A DNA stretch of 64,000 bases. Origin: Toxorhynchites rutilus septentrionalis. Lineage: Eukaryota > Arthropoda > Insecta > Diptera > Culicidae. Location: NCBI RefSeq assembly GCF_029784135.1, contig NC_073745.1, positions 242,449,946 through 242,513,945 of the forward strand, read 5' to 3'. Every line of letters begins with the position of its first letter. Positions within the stretch are counted from its first letter, which is position 1. This document shows, one piece after another, positions 1 through 12,291 of this stretch. The translations under genes were made by a program, and so were the position numbers. The notes beneath the pieces were generated by a model. The model saw only the letters and a program-made list of their open reading frames with translations, did no database searches and was not told the origin of the DNA.

Positions 1-491
1 TAACCGATCCAATTAACTGAACAGGTTTTCCTTTTTAGTATACCTAGAAATAATCTTTCCCGCATGTTGTAACACATGAGATTTTCGGATTTTCATTTCG
101 TCAAATGATCGATTGATGTAAACGGAAGGAAGATTACTTGGTTTTCATATTCATATCAATTGAAAATATGGAGCACATTGACACTATGATCTTCTGAGCT
201 TTAGAATGATTTGGAGGACCTATCACGTCTGATGCTAAGACGTTATATAAACTCAAAGCCAGCATAGCACGCAGGCTCTATGAATTTTTGTTTTTTTAAT
301 TTTATTATGGACATTGTAGATAAATTGGTCTGAACTTCAGAATGTTTTGGAGGACCTAGAACATATAATATTCATATAAACTCAAGACATTGTAGCACGT
401 TGCTGCTTGGTAAGTCACCCCACGCACTGCGCGCTAACCGTATTGATTTTCGGATGTGTAAGCAGGAGAAAAATAACACTGAGAATGCGTA
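1..491. other. Non-coding; diverged two-copy tandem repeat
   Basis: No gene is visible. A motif reading roughly CTGARCTTYAGAATG followed by TTTGGAGGACCTA and then TATAAACTCAA occurs at about 194 and again at about 330. That is a diverged tandem pair with a period near 136 bases. Nothing else is recognisable here. Confidence 0.5.
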
Positions 492-819
492 AGGGTGCTC
501 ATACACTGTTTGACCGAAGCCAAATATTTGACTCTTTTTGACAGATAAAATTTGGTCAACGTGTACTGATCAAATATATTCTACACAAAACACGACAAGC
601 AAATATTTTTTCAGTTTGTTCTTCGAACCTTTCGGTACATGGTTAGGTTACCTTGAATATTCCAGCGGATTTTTTCCATGTTCGGTGTTTGAAATTGTTT
701 ACCACTGTTGAAAATTGAAGAGTGGCAAACAAAATAGTGTTTGTACAAATATCAAATCAAACCTTATCTGTCAAAAAATATCAAATATTTGACCTCGGGG
801 AAACAGTGTAAGGCCACCT
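492..819. mobile_element. MITE with TA target duplication
   Basis: The two ends are inverted copies: AGGGTGCTCATACACTGTTT on the left and, read on the other strand, AGGTGGCCTTACACTGTTT on the right. Both continue into a shared CAAATATTTGA block and TTGACAGATAA. A TA dinucleotide flanks each end (490-491 and 820-821). The 328-bp interior has no coding potential. The AGG...CACTG terminus resembles that of the MITE at 2536-3011, so the two may be distant relatives. This is a non-autonomous DNA element, probably of a TA-inserting superfamily. Confidence 0.75.
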
Positions 820-928
820 TAAGAAAAGAAAAGATACACTTTGGATCGATCGAACGGAAAACGTCAAAAAACAAAATTGGCCAAGGAATAGGAAGGGTGA
901 GGAAGAATGTTTATGCATAATGAATATA

Positions 929-2097
929 TTAGGCTGTCAAAAAAGTCCTGCGGTATTTTTTTGAATTTTCATTTGTTCATAAAATTAGTTACAATCATCT
1001 GTTTTAAGTCAAATATGCGCCGTTTTGTTCGATGACTTGTTCCCAACGAGATGCCAACTTCATAATACCCCTGTTATAAAAGCTCGCTTCCTTATTGGCA
1101 AAAAACTCGGATAGCCAATTTTCACAGGCCTCTTTTGTGGCTAACTTCTGACTACCTAGCTCGTTCGCCATGGACAAAAACAGGTGGTAGTCACTTGGTG
1201 CAAGGTCCGGACTATACGGCGGATGCAAAAGAACCTCCCATCCGAGCTCCCGGAGCTTCTGGCGCGTCACCAAAGAAGTGTGTGGCCTGGCGTTGTCCTG
1301 ATGGAAGACAATGCGGCCTCTGTTTATCAAAGATGGCCTCTTCTTCATGAGTGCTACCTTCAAGCGGTCCAGTTGTTGGCAGTACAGGTCCGAATTGAGC
1401 GTTTGGCCATAGGGAAGCAGCTCATAATAGATTATTCCTTGACAATCCCACCAAACACACAGCAGTCACCATCCACTTCAGAAACGGGTCGATTTTGTTG
1501 CGATTCAGCAGCGATTCACATGCGTCGATACGGTCAAAGATGTTTTTTTGCGTCAACGTGTGTGGCACCCATACATCGAGCTTCTTTGTGAATCCAAGCT
1601 TCTTCAAATGGTTAATAACGGTTTGATGACTTATCCCCAGCCGATGCTACGGCTGCTACTATGCCGGTCTTTCTCGGCTAATTCAGCGATTTTGTCGCAA
1701 TTTTCGGCGACAGGCCTTCCGGAGCGTGGCGCATCTTCGACGACCTCTACACCAGAACGAAAACGTTGAAACCATCGTTGTGCGGTGGAAATGGAAACTG
1801 TATCGGGTCCATAAACTGCACAAATTTTATTGGCAGCTTGAGATGCATTTTTGCCTTTGTCATAGTAGTGCTGTAAAATATGTCGGATTTTCTCTTTATT
1901 TTGCTCCATATTTGCGACACTATAACTCACGAACGACTTAACCAAACAAGACACTGTCAAGGACTATATTAGGACTATATTATATAAAATACCTTTCCAA
2001 CAAGCTATAGTATGACTCGATACAATGAATACAACTAGAACTACGCGCTTACAACGACACCTCGCAGAAATACCGCAGGACTTTTTTGGCAGCCTAA
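929..2097 (-). mobile_element. Decayed mariner element
   Basis: Near-perfect inverted ends begin TTAGGCTGYCAAAAAAGTCC and are flanked by TA (927-928 and 2098-2099), the mariner signature. The 1169-bp length is short for a mariner of about 1.3 kb because part of the transposase gene is deleted. The transposase runs on the minus strand inside it. Confidence 0.92.
1004..1909 (-). pseudogene. mariner (DD34D) transposase pseudogene
   Basis: Transposases of this family cut and paste mariner DNA in the nucleus at TA sites. Reading starts at the ATG ending at 1909 (MEQNKEKIRHIL), followed by the paired helix-turn-helix region with TAQRWFQRFRSG. A frameshift follows near 1640. A middle block then shows KKLGFTKKLDVWVPHTLTQK. 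After FLKWMVT the sequence jumps directly to the WWDCQGIIYYEL region, so roughly 35 codons carrying the first catalytic Asp (usually in a GDEKW motif) are missing. The C-terminal third keeps the second and third catalytic Asp, in HQDNARPHTS and YSPDLAPSDYHLF, and ends normally. The copy cannot encode an active enzyme. Confidence 0.9.
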
Positions 2098-2289
2098 TAT
2101 TTAAAAAAACTGGATAAAACTGGACAATATTTAAAAAAACTGGAAGATTTCAGTTTTACTGGATCGAGGAAAAAGAGTGGAAGAATCCAGTTTAAACTGG
2201 AACATTGGCAAAGCTGCTCGTACCATCCCTCCACCACCGACATGCTCAAACGTTGCCTTCTGTTTTTTTTACGTTTGATTTATCGTTTG

Positions 2290-3345
2290 GCTTCCTTCAT
2301 ACGAAACGATGACCATCGGAGCCAAAAGAATTAAATTTGAACCCATCTACGGAAATAACATCTTACCAGTAAGACATTGAAGTGTTTCATACTGTTTGGA
2401 AAAATCAATTTGGAGTTTCTGATTTTTTTTTGGCTGAGAAACGGTTTGTCCCTCTGCGCTCGGGCATTCAAGTTGCCCTTCCTAGGCACATTACCAATTT
2501 TTTTTTTGCTCGATTTGCTATTTATCGATGGTGTAAGGCCTTGTTCTCACTGCAGCGGGGCGTCAGCGTGGCTTGGGCGGGGCGTGTGACGCTTACGATT
2601 ATTCGTGTGTGTTCTTACCGATGTGTTCACACCAGGCTGACGTGTCGTGAGCGCGGTTTTGACGTGTGGCTGGCGTGCAAATGAAAACACTTCACGCCGG
2701 CGATATTTGTACTTCTCCGCTTCTATCTAGCATATGTTTGTTTGTAGTAGTGACATAATTTATTTTTTTTTGTTTTTTTTTATTTTTTACGTTTTTCACC
2801 CTCCGAGTTTTTAGCCCGATACGTTGCGATATTGAGAAATATACCAATTTTCATTCTTTCATTCAAAAACATACATTGGCAATTTTCATAGAACACGCTG
2901 AAGACATGCCACTGGGAAGGTGCAATGTGAGTGAATTAAAATATCGTGGCGAGAAGTGAACACGCCCCGCTCACGCCACGTTGAAGCCGCGCTGCAGTGA
3001 GAACATGACCTTATGAATCAGAATGTTTACTTGAACATCCTAAAGGAAAATATGAAACAATCGAGGATTAAAGTTTAACCAAGACAATGGCCCAGAGCAC
3101 AAGACATATAAAGTTCGCACATGGTTACAATACAATTGCTCAAAAGTTATTGATATTTATCCACAATCTCCCGACATCAATCCCATCCATGCTAAAAATA
3201 ACAAAAATAAAAAAATAACAATTTGAGAAACCACTTGATCAAAAAATTGATAAAGATTCCTTTCGAATACACCGAAAAACTCGTAGATAATGGCTTAAAA
3301 TAGCTAGAGATAGTTGCAATGAACGAGGGATACCATACTAATGAT
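2290..3345 (+). pseudogene. Tc1-like transposase relic split by a MITE
   Basis: Weak but ordered Tc1 similarity is readable on the plus strand. First comes AKRIKFEPIYGNNILPVRH, then a frame-shifted stretch ending LLFIDG just before 2536. It resumes after 3012 with MNQNVYLNILKENM, then NQDNGPEHKTYKVRTWLQ (second catalytic Asp), IYPQSPDINPI (third catalytic position), and finally EYTEKLVDN near the usual C-terminus. Several stops and frameshifts are present. The element at 2536-3011 sits between FIDG and MNQ, exactly where one Tc1 reading frame should run through. Terminal repeats of the Tc1 element were not found. Confidence 0.75.
2536..3011. mobile_element. GC-rich MITE nested in the Tc1 relic
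   Basis: Inverted ends of about 60 bp, starting AGGYCWTGTTCTCACTGCAG, are flanked by TA at 2534-2535 and 3012-3013. The ends are notably GC-rich against AT-rich surroundings. A related block (GACGTGTCGTGAGCGCGG) lies just inside the left end. The element interrupts a Tc1-like transposase frame, so it arrived after the Tc1 copy. Confidence 0.8.
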
Positions 3346-3830
3346 GGAATTCTGACATTGGTTAATGCCTTCGAAATCGAGTTGAGATTTCAATCAACGT
3401 ACAAATATGAGTTGGAGTCAATTTTCATACATTAGCACACACATTCGCCATTCCTTGAGAAATAAAAACCATTATTCTGAAAACAGATAGCAAACCTTTC
3501 AACTCTCATATGATACTATAACTCCATCTGAATATAATGTTCCGAAAGCTTGTTTTCGACTTTCAAAAGAAGGGAAAAGAGATTTGCATGGTGGAGTAGG
3601 ATTACGAGTTTGGGTCACTGTATCAACAAACACAACACAAACAAAAAATACCTTTTGAAAAAACAAGTTAAAACAGGAAAATCGTTGAAAATCGAAAAGC
3701 AACTTATTAGAAAAGTGTACAAATTACATAATCTAATAAAATGCACTTTCGTATATTTTGATGAATAATTCGTCATCTTGAAGAATAACAACAGTTGATA
3801 GTATTTAAGTAAATGATATGATTGAAATAT
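3346..3830. other. Tc1 relic tail and unassigned AT-rich DNA
   Basis: About the first 130 bases probably belong to the 3' end of the Tc1 relic. The rest has no coding region or repeat that I recognise. Confidence 0.4.
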
Positions 3831-4262
3831 TTCAAAACTCAGGGCCCTCATTGACCATCTTTGTGTTGTTACAGAATAGCTACGTCCACGCAACAATCAT
3901 CAGCGATGGAGATCGATCCACGGTCGAAATAAGATCGATTCATCCATACAACTGCTCTGCTCTGCCAGACACATCGGGCTACTGTTCTATGAATAACTCA
4001 ACAATGATCAAACAACTGTCTCCGCTGTACGGTGGTCCAACTGGATAATGGAAGAACAGAAAGAATACCCTTACGCCTAAATGGCTACTGTGTGAATGTA
4101 CCATATGTAATGGAATAGAAGGAATACTGGCGAACGGCAACTGTGTAATGTGCTAATTATAGATATGATAACCATGTGACATGTACACGATTAGAATTCG
4201 GCTCTGTTACAGCTAAAATGCTAATGAGCCTTAAATAAATGAATGGGATAAAAAAAAAAATT
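3831..4262 (+). repeat. Poly(A)-tailed retroposon, copy 1
   Basis: The copy begins CAAAACTCAGGGCCCTCATT and ends with an A-run after TGAATGGGAT. It is flanked by the direct repeat ATTGAAATAT (3821-3830 and 4263-4272), a target-site duplication typical of target-primed reverse transcription. The same sequence recurs at 48403-48833 and, inverted, at 63925-64000. It lacks convincing Pol III A and B boxes, so a 5'-truncated LINE 3' end is as likely as a SINE. The AATAAA-like signal near 4235 fits either. Confidence 0.8.
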
Positions 4263-4695
4263 ATTGAAATATGAAATATTGGTTGTAACACCATACATTA
4301 TTTAAATCATAAAACATAAATTTAAATCGCCCAAAAATGTATCATGTTGTGAAAACTCACACAATGGTCTACAAAAAATGGGCAATTATTCGTGTCGCAT
4401 TACAGGCCTGGCCAATTGGTCAGGTGTCCAATTAGAGGCGAATCACTGTATATATTATAAATATTTTCATGTTATTAACACTATTTCTACTAAACATCCG
4501 AAGGAAACTTTTAAAAATTGAGTATGAAATTGTTCTGTGTAGAAATTTTATATTCATGTGCAACCAGATATTAAACCCATCGCTTAAAGGGGGACACCGC
4601 TGTGGATTTTCGAAAAAAAATAGATTTTTTTTTCTATTTTTGCATTTATGGGAAGCTTATGCCTTCAGAAATGTTATCCTAAAAGGATTTGTACG
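4263..4695. other. Unassigned non-coding DNA
   Basis: AT-rich sequence between the retroposon and the LINE relic. I see no gene, inverted ends or tandem repeat. Confidence 0.4.
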
Positions 4696-6043
4696 ATGAT
4701 AAATCCGCTGGGAAGGATGGCATCGGAGCGGAGCTTATTGAGATGGGCCCGGAGAAGCTAGCCATTTGTTTGCACCGGCTGCTTGTGAGAATTTGGGATA
4801 CAGAACAACTACCGCAGGAGTGGAAGGATGGGGTTATCTGCCCGATATAAAAAAGGGCAACAAGTTGGACTGTGAGAACTATCGTGCAATCACCGTCCTC
4901 AATGCTGCCTACTAAGTGCTATCCCAAATTATTTTCGCCGACTATCATCAATTGTGATCTGATTTGTGGGAAGTTACCAGGCCGGCTTCGTTGAAGGACG
5001 GTCAATGATGGACCAAATTTTTACGTTGCGGCAGATCCTCCAAAAAGGCCGTGAATACAGACTCCTCACGCACCATCTGTTCATCGATTTCAAAGCAGTG
5101 TATGATACCATCGACCGCGAAGAGCTATGGAAAATTATGGACGAGAACGGCTTTGCCGGGAAGCTGACTAGACTGATTAAAGCTACGATGGATGGTACGA
5201 AATGCTGTGTGCGGATTTTGGGTGGACTGTCGAGTTCATTCTTATCCCTTCGGCAAGGTAATGGCCTCTCTTGCTTGCTATTCAACATAGCGTTACAGGG
5301 TGTTATGAACCGAGCGGATCAGTTCATCTGCTTTGCTGATGACATGGATATTGTCGGCAGAACATTTGCGGCGGTGGCTGAAGCGCACATCAGACTAAAA
5401 CGCGAAACAGTGAAGATTGGATTGAAGGTAAATGGGTCCAAAACGAAGTACATGCTGGCAAGCGGAACCGAGGCCGACCGACGCCTCTTAGACAGCAGTG
5501 TAACCATCGACGGCTTTGAGTTCGAGGTTGTTAACGAGTTCGTCTACCTTGGCTCACTGGTGACGACGGACAATGACAGCAGCCGCGAGATTCGGAGGCG
5601 TATTATAAGCGGAAGTCATGCCTACTATGGGCTTCGCAAGCAATTGCGGTCGAACAGACTGAGCCAAAGTACAAAGTGTACACTGTACAAGACGCATATT
5701 AGACCGGCTGTTCTCTACGGACATGAAACGTGCACAATGCTCGAGGAGGACCTGCGAGTGCTCGATGTTTCCGAAAGAGTACTAAGAACGATCTTCGGCG
5801 TCGTGTAGGAGAACGGAGTATGGAGACGAAGAATGAACCATGAACTCGCACAGCTCTTCGGCGAACCCAGTATTCAAAAGGTGGTTAAAGCTGGACGGAT
5901 ACGGTGGGCAGGGCATGTTACAAGAATGTCGGACAACTACCCTGCGAAGATGGTGTTTGCCTCAAATCCGGTAGGTACAAGATGACCAAGAGCACAGCGA
6001 GCTAGATGTTTAGACCAGGTGGAGCGAGATCTGGCGGTGAGTA
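4696..6043 (+). pseudogene. LINE reverse transcriptase relic
   Basis: This is the C-terminal part of a non-LTR retrotransposon ORF2. It opens with SAGKDGIGAELIE and NYRAITVLNAAY, then QAGFVEGRSMMDQIFTLRQI and THHLFIDFKAVYDTIDREEL. The active-site box FICFADDMDIVGR follows (ADD codons near 5334-5342), then KTKYMLASG and FVYLGSLVT. The tail reads WAGHVTRMSDNYPAKMVFA. Stops or frameshifts occur near 4848, 4915, 5806 and 5985. About 16 residues appear missing just before the FADD box compared with related LINEs, between GVMNRA and DQFICF. The endonuclease domain and the 5' part are absent. The clade is uncertain; it resembles a common insect RTE/CR1-like group. Confidence 0.88.
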
Positions 6044-7327
6044 CGCGATGTCCAAGAAATTGGAGTTTTCTCGTAACCATGTTTTTTCAACTGGTAGTAT
6101 CGATATCTCAGGATCTACTCGACCGATTTGGCTGAATTTTTTTATCAGCATGTAAAAATTAATTATCTCATTTTTAGCATAAATGGGCCCCCATTTTATC
6201 AATTTTCCGAATTTTCAAAACCCTCATGTAACGCTATAGATATTGTCCTAAAGTTCCAAAATATTCATTGGAATTTGTTCTACGACACCCCCGTTACTAC
6301 CAGGAAGGTACCTATTTTCAGATAGCATCTACCCAACCAGCCGTCAACAGCGTAATAATGTTTATTCGTGCACTCAAGAAATAGAAAACACGACGAATGC
6401 CGAAGTGGTCCTACTCGAAGCGGATCGACTGAGAGGAGAGTCGATATCTCCATGTTTCGTCTTCGAAAATGTCGAGCTTTGGAATCTTTTGGAATCTGGT
6501 TCATGGTTCAGAAATATCATTAAAAATGGAAAAATATGAGTAGTATTAATAGATTCAGTAGTTATGCGATAAATATATTAGCAATCTCATCGCATCAAAG
6601 TCAAAAAACGAAACAGTCGTGTCAATATGTCAGAGACAAGCCTCTCTTATATATCTTGGGCAAGTGGCTATAAAACACCGAATTGGATTGATACACCCAC
6701 TCAGCTCCGATCCGTTTCGAATAAATATAGAAGGTGAAGGAAAAATACAACGAAGACAAGAAATCTTGCAAGTTGAATTGGCGCTGAGGGGATAAAGTGA
6801 AAATTTCATTTCCTCTCGTGCTTCGCGCTTCGCATCCGCGCGTCACGCTCCATCTTGCAGTAACATTAGAGGGTGAAGAAAAGCTTCTTGACATCTGACA
6901 CCTATTACTGTTCGCACTTGAAAAGGCGTTCATTGCGAAAAAACGAAGGTAAAAAACAAAAGCTGCAAGCAACTGTGACTGATTCAATTTGTCGGAGATT
7001 TTGAGGGTATTCACGAGAGAGAGAGAGAGAATAGGGATGTCAGAACATGTTTGGTGACATTGTTTCATTGAAATAAAAATAAACTATGAAAGTAAGCGAT
7101 TTTTATCTAACATAATGTAAATTGATCGTAAATTTAGGTTAACGTATGGACGTCGTTCAAAGGAAAACCATATCTTCACATCCACAAAGTTTAAAATCAT
7201 TTTGAGACGGCGCTGCCAACTCTTAGCCGAGTTGCCACAAAATCCGGCATGTAGTAAATCTAGAGAAAAATTATTTGCAGATATTTAATCTATTGTGAAA
7301 TTGAATGCAAATAGCGAGTGTTCATCA
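6044..7327. other. Unassigned DNA with a short GA microsatellite
   Basis: No supported gene. A (GA)n run lies at 7015-7030. The short open frames here lack family features. Confidence 0.45.
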
Positions 7328-7329
7328 TA

Positions 7330-8625
7330 AAGGGTGTGTCACATCAAATTGCATCACGGAAAAAACGCTGTAGAAATTCGCCCAGTAGACCGATCCTTTT
7401 GAAAATTTTAGACAGTAAAATAAAAACTATTGAACAACTTTTGGCATTTTCTTTTTATTCATACTTCGAGTCCAAGCCCGTATGCTCGCACCTTCCTCTT
7501 TACCCCGTCCATAAGGTTCTGTACAACGTCAGGTTGTAGTTTTTTTTAACAGAAATCCATTTTCTCTTGAAGTCCGCCTCCGATTTGACAACTTTTGGGT
7601 TCTTCCGGAGGGCCTGCTTCATAATCGCCCAATATTTCTCTATTGGGCGAAGCTCCGGCGCGTTGGGCGGGTTCATTTCCTTTGGCTCGAAGGTGACCTC
7701 GTTGGCTTCGTACCACTCCAACACGTCCTTTGAATAGTGGCACGAAGCGAGATCCGGCCAGAAGATGGTCGGGCCCTCGTGCTGCTTCAATAGTGGTAGT
7801 AAGCGCTTCTGTAGACACTCCTTAAGGTAAACCTGCCCGTTTACCATGCCGGTCATCACGAAGGGGGCGCTCCGCTTTTCGCAAGAGCAGATCGCTTGCC
7901 ACACCATGTACTTTTTGGCAAACTTGGATAGTTTCTGCTTGCGAATCTCCTCCGGAACGCTGAATTTGTCCTCTGCGGAGAAGAACAACAGGCCCGGCAG
8001 CTGACGAAAGTCCGCTTTGACGTAGGTTTCGTCGTCCATTACCAGGAAATGCGGCTTCGTCAGCATTTCGGTGTACAGCTTTTGGGCTCGCGTCTTCCCC
8101 ACCATGTTTTGCCTTTCGTCGCGGTTAGGAGCCTTCTGAACCTTGTATGTACGCAGGCCCTCCCGCTGCTTGGTCCGCTGGACGAATGAACTTGACAAAT
8201 TCAGCTTATTGGCGACATCCCGGCCGAACTTCTCGGATCACGTCTAAACTGCTTAACTACGCGCTTGTGATCTTTTTCACTGACGGAGCATCCATTTTTG
8301 CCGTTCTTCACCTTCCGGTCGATGGTTATGTTCTCGAAGTATCGTTTTAGTACTCTGCTGACCGTGGATTGGACGATTCCCAGCATCTTACCGATGTCCC
8401 GATGTGACAACTCCGGATTCTCGAAATGAGTGCGTAGGATTAATTCACGACGCTCTTTTTCGTTCGACGACATTTTTCCAAATTTACGAAAAATTGACAG
8501 TGAAGCATGGCCAACATGATCTATACACTCTTATCTGATTATAAGCGAAAGCTGAAGATATAATTCCTAAAAATTAAATTTCTACAGCGTTTTTTCCGTG
8601 ATGCAATTCGATGTGACACACCCTT
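7330..8625 (-). mobile_element. ITmD37E-type Tc1/mariner element, copy A
   Basis: Inverted ends AAGGGTGTGTCACATC... are flanked by TA at 7328-7329 and 8626-8627. The 1296-bp element is nearly identical to copy B at 44929-46215 in the opposite orientation. Its length differs by 9 bases, fully explained by two 1-bp losses here and one 11-bp loss in copy B. Confidence 0.95.
7459..8473 (-). pseudogene. DD37E transposase, two frameshifts
   Basis: This is a TA-specific DDE transposase of the ITmD37E group, first described from mosquitoes. The start is the ATG ending at 8473 (MSSNEKERRELILRTHFEN), followed by a helix-turn-helix with STVSRVLKRYF. The first catalytic Asp is in VMDDETYVKADF and the second in WPDLASCHYSK. 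The Glu lies in PELRPIEKYW, 37 residues after the second Asp, which defines DD37E. One T is missing relative to copy B near 8222, and one C near 7550. The frame is therefore broken twice, while the start codon that copy B has lost is intact here. Confidence 0.95.
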
Positions 8626-8627
8626 TA

Positions 8628-10439
8628 TCATGCTGAATAGAAGAATGCAATCGATAAACATAAACATTCTGACGTCATCCGGGCCGTTCTCGATATTATC
8701 AACACATCACAAAACACACATAAAATATTGTATATGTATATCCATTTCATTCAATATAAAAGACAGAGATAATCATTGTGAAGTCAGTTCTATTTCTACA
8801 AGTGAATAAAGTAGGAGCTTAGCTCCAAAATAAAATTATTGTTTAATTACGTAAAGTCCGAAAGCTATTAATTCATGTGTTATGGGCGTGGAAAAATAAG
8901 CTTCAGAAACCTTTTATCATTTGGATACTCGTGCGGTTCGGCATCCCTGTGGTTAGCACTTGGCCGAAGAAAAAGAAATAATACCGGCCTGTTTTAAGCC
9001 GCATTATTTCGTTGTTGTCATGCAGTCGAGGAGTATTCACATCGGTATTCAAAATTTGAAACACAGCAATATTGCTTCTTGCAAATGTATTAAATGCTTC
9101 CCACCGATCTGCAGAGCTCAACATTAATATGAGCATTGAATGTTTTGCACCCTGCCTTGTCACAAATATACACCCAAACTAGCGTTGCCAGAAAATCTTT
9201 TCATCTTCGGCAGAAAATATGCTTTTTCGTGTCCTGAAGCGGTAAATGAGCAAATAAAATCATCTGCCTCAAAAGCTTTAAAATGTTTGTATGCATCTGA
9301 GCAGACATTCTTTTCTTTTTCTTTTTTCATCTCATTCGGAATTGCACAAAAAAAAAGACCAAACGATGTCAACGGGGATCGGACCAAAACCGGCTTTAAT
9401 GCAAGACTGTTTTACCCGACCACGCTATCCACATAGCCATTGGTGCTGTTGCTTAAATGTGTGATAATAATGCATCTCATTCTAAAATGAAGTTGGAAAG
9501 TGTTCTCTAAGAGTAAAAAGGAGAGCATAAAGGAGAGCTATATCCATCTCGGTCTGGGCCGTGTACGTGGCAAAGTATGCGGAAAGCTTATTAGTCTGTT
9601 TTTTCGCTCGCTCATCTTAATCTTATATTGCTAAACCATATATATTATACACCCATACCTCGCTTTACGGCCTATCGGTAATCCTATTAGATGAACAGAA
9701 TTTCGCTTGTTAGCCCTATTTGATTGTTATAGATACAGTCGGGTGAAAGCTGTCGGCATAATTTTCGAATTGTTTGGTTTGCTTGTTGTCTTCCTGATGC
9801 TGATGCTTCGGAGATGTTTTAAAATATGCAAAGGCAATTTTTTTATATGTTTTGAAACCTGATTTTACACATGTGTGCTGAACTAGGGCATTTGAATGCT
9901 GTAGAACAAAATTGTTGCATATTTTGCAACAAACTGTATGTTCCTGCTATGCTTTGCAATGAATACTAGTTTGGTATATGCCCCATGAGTACATTATGTA
10001 GAAGTGTATTACCAAAAATGATTGGCAATCCTTTAGAATCGACCAATCAGCAGTTGGTCCTAGTTTGAGGAAAATTGGTCCGGAATCGTATCGTATCAGA
10101 AAATAAACTACTAATATAGGGATATTTTACTTGGTTTATATTTTTGTTTCTGTTTCATGAATTTTCTAATAATAGTGTGTAAGTTTCTTGTTGCTAACAC
10201 AATTTATACTCTATTTAGAAAATATTCTCTTGGTTTTGTTTTGACAGAATGAGTATTCTGGTTAGCATTATTTGTAAAATGAAAACATTCGCATTGAGAG
10301 CAATAGTCATTAGTGCAGTGCAGATTCGTGACAAATAAGACCACTATCTTAAGCTCGTCTGGTGAAACCACCATTTATAGGAATTAGAGACATCAGCAAT
10401 ATATATGGTCTTCACTTCAATGACATATTTATCTTAGTA
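8628..10439. other. Unassigned DNA; possible solo-LTR-like segment
   Basis: No coding gene is supported. Around 8750-8850 a TATAAAA-like box (about 8756), a short transcribed-looking stretch and an AATAAAG signal (about 8805) lie in the order expected of a small LTR. No paired LTR or primer-binding site was found. The rest, including the short open frames at 8900-9440, looks non-coding. Confidence 0.3.
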
Positions 10440-12291
10440 TTACTTTGTAACTCTTCCAGATGTTCCGTGGATTGATGCAGAATTGCGATTTAGCTGCCTC
10501 TCCAAGGTATCTTTTTCTGTTTTTAGTTTCTTCTCGTTCTGCTTTAAACTTTCGGTGTCTTGCTTCAATTTGTTCAGAGAAGTTTCCAAATTCGTCTTCT
10601 CAGTATTTAGTGCTTCGATTTGTTGGGCTGTTTCCGCGAAAGTATTTCTACGCGTTGATAGCAATTCGTTTTGGAAAACCATCCTGCTCTCTACGAACTT
10701 GATTATCTTTTCAAGCATCCACTTGTCACTAATTAATCCTTCCTTTGTTATCCCGTACATTTCTCTTTGTTTCTCAATTTCTTTGCTCAGTCCGACCTGA
10801 TGATTACCTAGCAAGCGGCGTTGTTCTTCCGCATTTCGGTTCTGCTCGTTGAGTCTTGCGCGATTATCTTCAACTAGAGCTATTTTATTCAAAATATCCC
10901 GTTTGGAGGCATCAGCGGAGGCTGCTTCAGCACGAATACCGTCAATTTTATGGCTCTCGATAGCATATTGCTGTGGGTTATTTTGCGAGGATGAACACTG
11001 CTGTTTCAGGCTATCCCTCTGGTTCACTTCAGACAAATGAATGTCGCGCAAAATCTCATTAAATCGATCGTTGTATGGGTTCACATAATCCTTGCAACAG
11101 ACACCACGTAAATTTTTGAAACCCGGCGAGCATTGATGGGTGTTGGGATCTGCTACCTTGTGAATTACAGCACTCACGCTGTTACAGTTCCATTCATTGT
11201 GAGATATGAATAACGCTTGAATATTCTGCAAACCGTCGAAATCGAAACTAATGAATCGATTGTTGTTCAATAATAAAACATCAAGCTGAGCTAGGCTTTT
11301 CAAAACCTTGGGACCGTAGCTGAGGTAATTATTCGATAGGTCCAAATGTTTCCAGCTAAGCGGTGCCTGTCCTCCTGGAAGATTTATTTGGAATAAGTGA
11401 TTATGCGCAAGATTCAGATACTCTAACTGGCGAGCGTTAGCAAGTGTCGCGTGTGAAAATTCTTCCAGAAGGTTGTCTGATAAATCCAAAGACATCAACT
11501 GTGTACATCTGCCTAAGTTCGGCATGACTTTAATCCTGTTGGAGGCAAGGCTCAGGTGTTGTAGACCGCATTGTTCAACAGTTACTCTCTCAATCGAATT
11601 GTTTCTAGCATTTATGATTTGGGCGTATCTCGGAATGTATAACCTTGTCAAACCATTGAAGCTTACATCGATGGTATTCAAGCTCGCTTTGTTGTTCAGC
11701 TGCCAGAGATCGAATTGTGTGAGTTGGTTGTGGGAGACGTCAATTTTCTTCAGTTGCGAATTGTAAGCAAAATGATTATCAGGAATGCTATTCAGGCTGT
11801 TATACGAAGCATTTACTGATTCAAGACCGACATTGGTACCAAAGTTAGGTAATCGTTCGATTTTATTGCCGTCTAACCAAAGGGATTTCAAAGAAATGGC
11901 TCTATTGAATGTATTGTCATCCATGTAAGTAATATCATTATTGGACAGACTCATATACGTCAGCTGATTTGCTCCTTCGAAGCTTCCACGAGCAATTTCA
12001 CCTAGTTGATTGTTTTGTAACAGTAGAATTGATAGTTTATTGGCATTCTGGAACGCATGGGGCTCAATTTCCGTGATTTGTAAATCTTCAAGCTTTAATA
12101 GTTGCAATGATGGAAACGCATCGATCAAATTCTTTGGCAAATATTGCAATATTGAGTTCTCGAAAGTTATCTTTTTTTGCCGGTTTCTCTCCCAACCAAG
12201 GCCAAAGTCAGCTTGCTCTCCTTTCCTTAGTTTAACATTCGTAATCCCACAATCGAAAGGATGGATAACTATCGTGCATATATGCCTCTCC
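10440..12291 (-). CDS. LRIM/APL1-type leucine-rich immune protein (terminal exon)
   Basis: The longest intact reading frame of the window encodes 616 residues from an acceptor site (TTATTTCAG, 12300-12292) to the stop at 10440. It opens with two cysteines (CTIVIHPFDCGITNV), then about 12 leucine-rich repeats of the xxLxxLxLxxNxL type over roughly half its length. A Cys cap follows: NEWNCNS, HQCSPGF and the double cysteine GVCCKDYVNPY (Cys pair at 11093-11098). The last 200 residues are a Glu/Gln/Lys-rich coiled coil, with no membrane segment. This order defines the long LRIM class. In Anopheles, LRIM1 and APL1 form disulfide-linked haemolymph complexes that hold the complement-like TEP1; a similar secreted role is inferred here. 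One base of the split first codon precedes the frame, so an upstream exon with the signal peptide must exist. I did not find it securely. Confidence 0.92.

Noticed and set aside
8640..8850. Solo LTR
   Set aside because: TATA and polyadenylation-like signals are present, but there is no second copy, no TG...CA border with a target duplication and no primer-binding site. It was kept only as a note.
9140..9436. Open frames of 75-98 codons on both strands
   Set aside because: They overlap each other, lack domain features, and show codon content like the surrounding AT-rich non-coding DNA.
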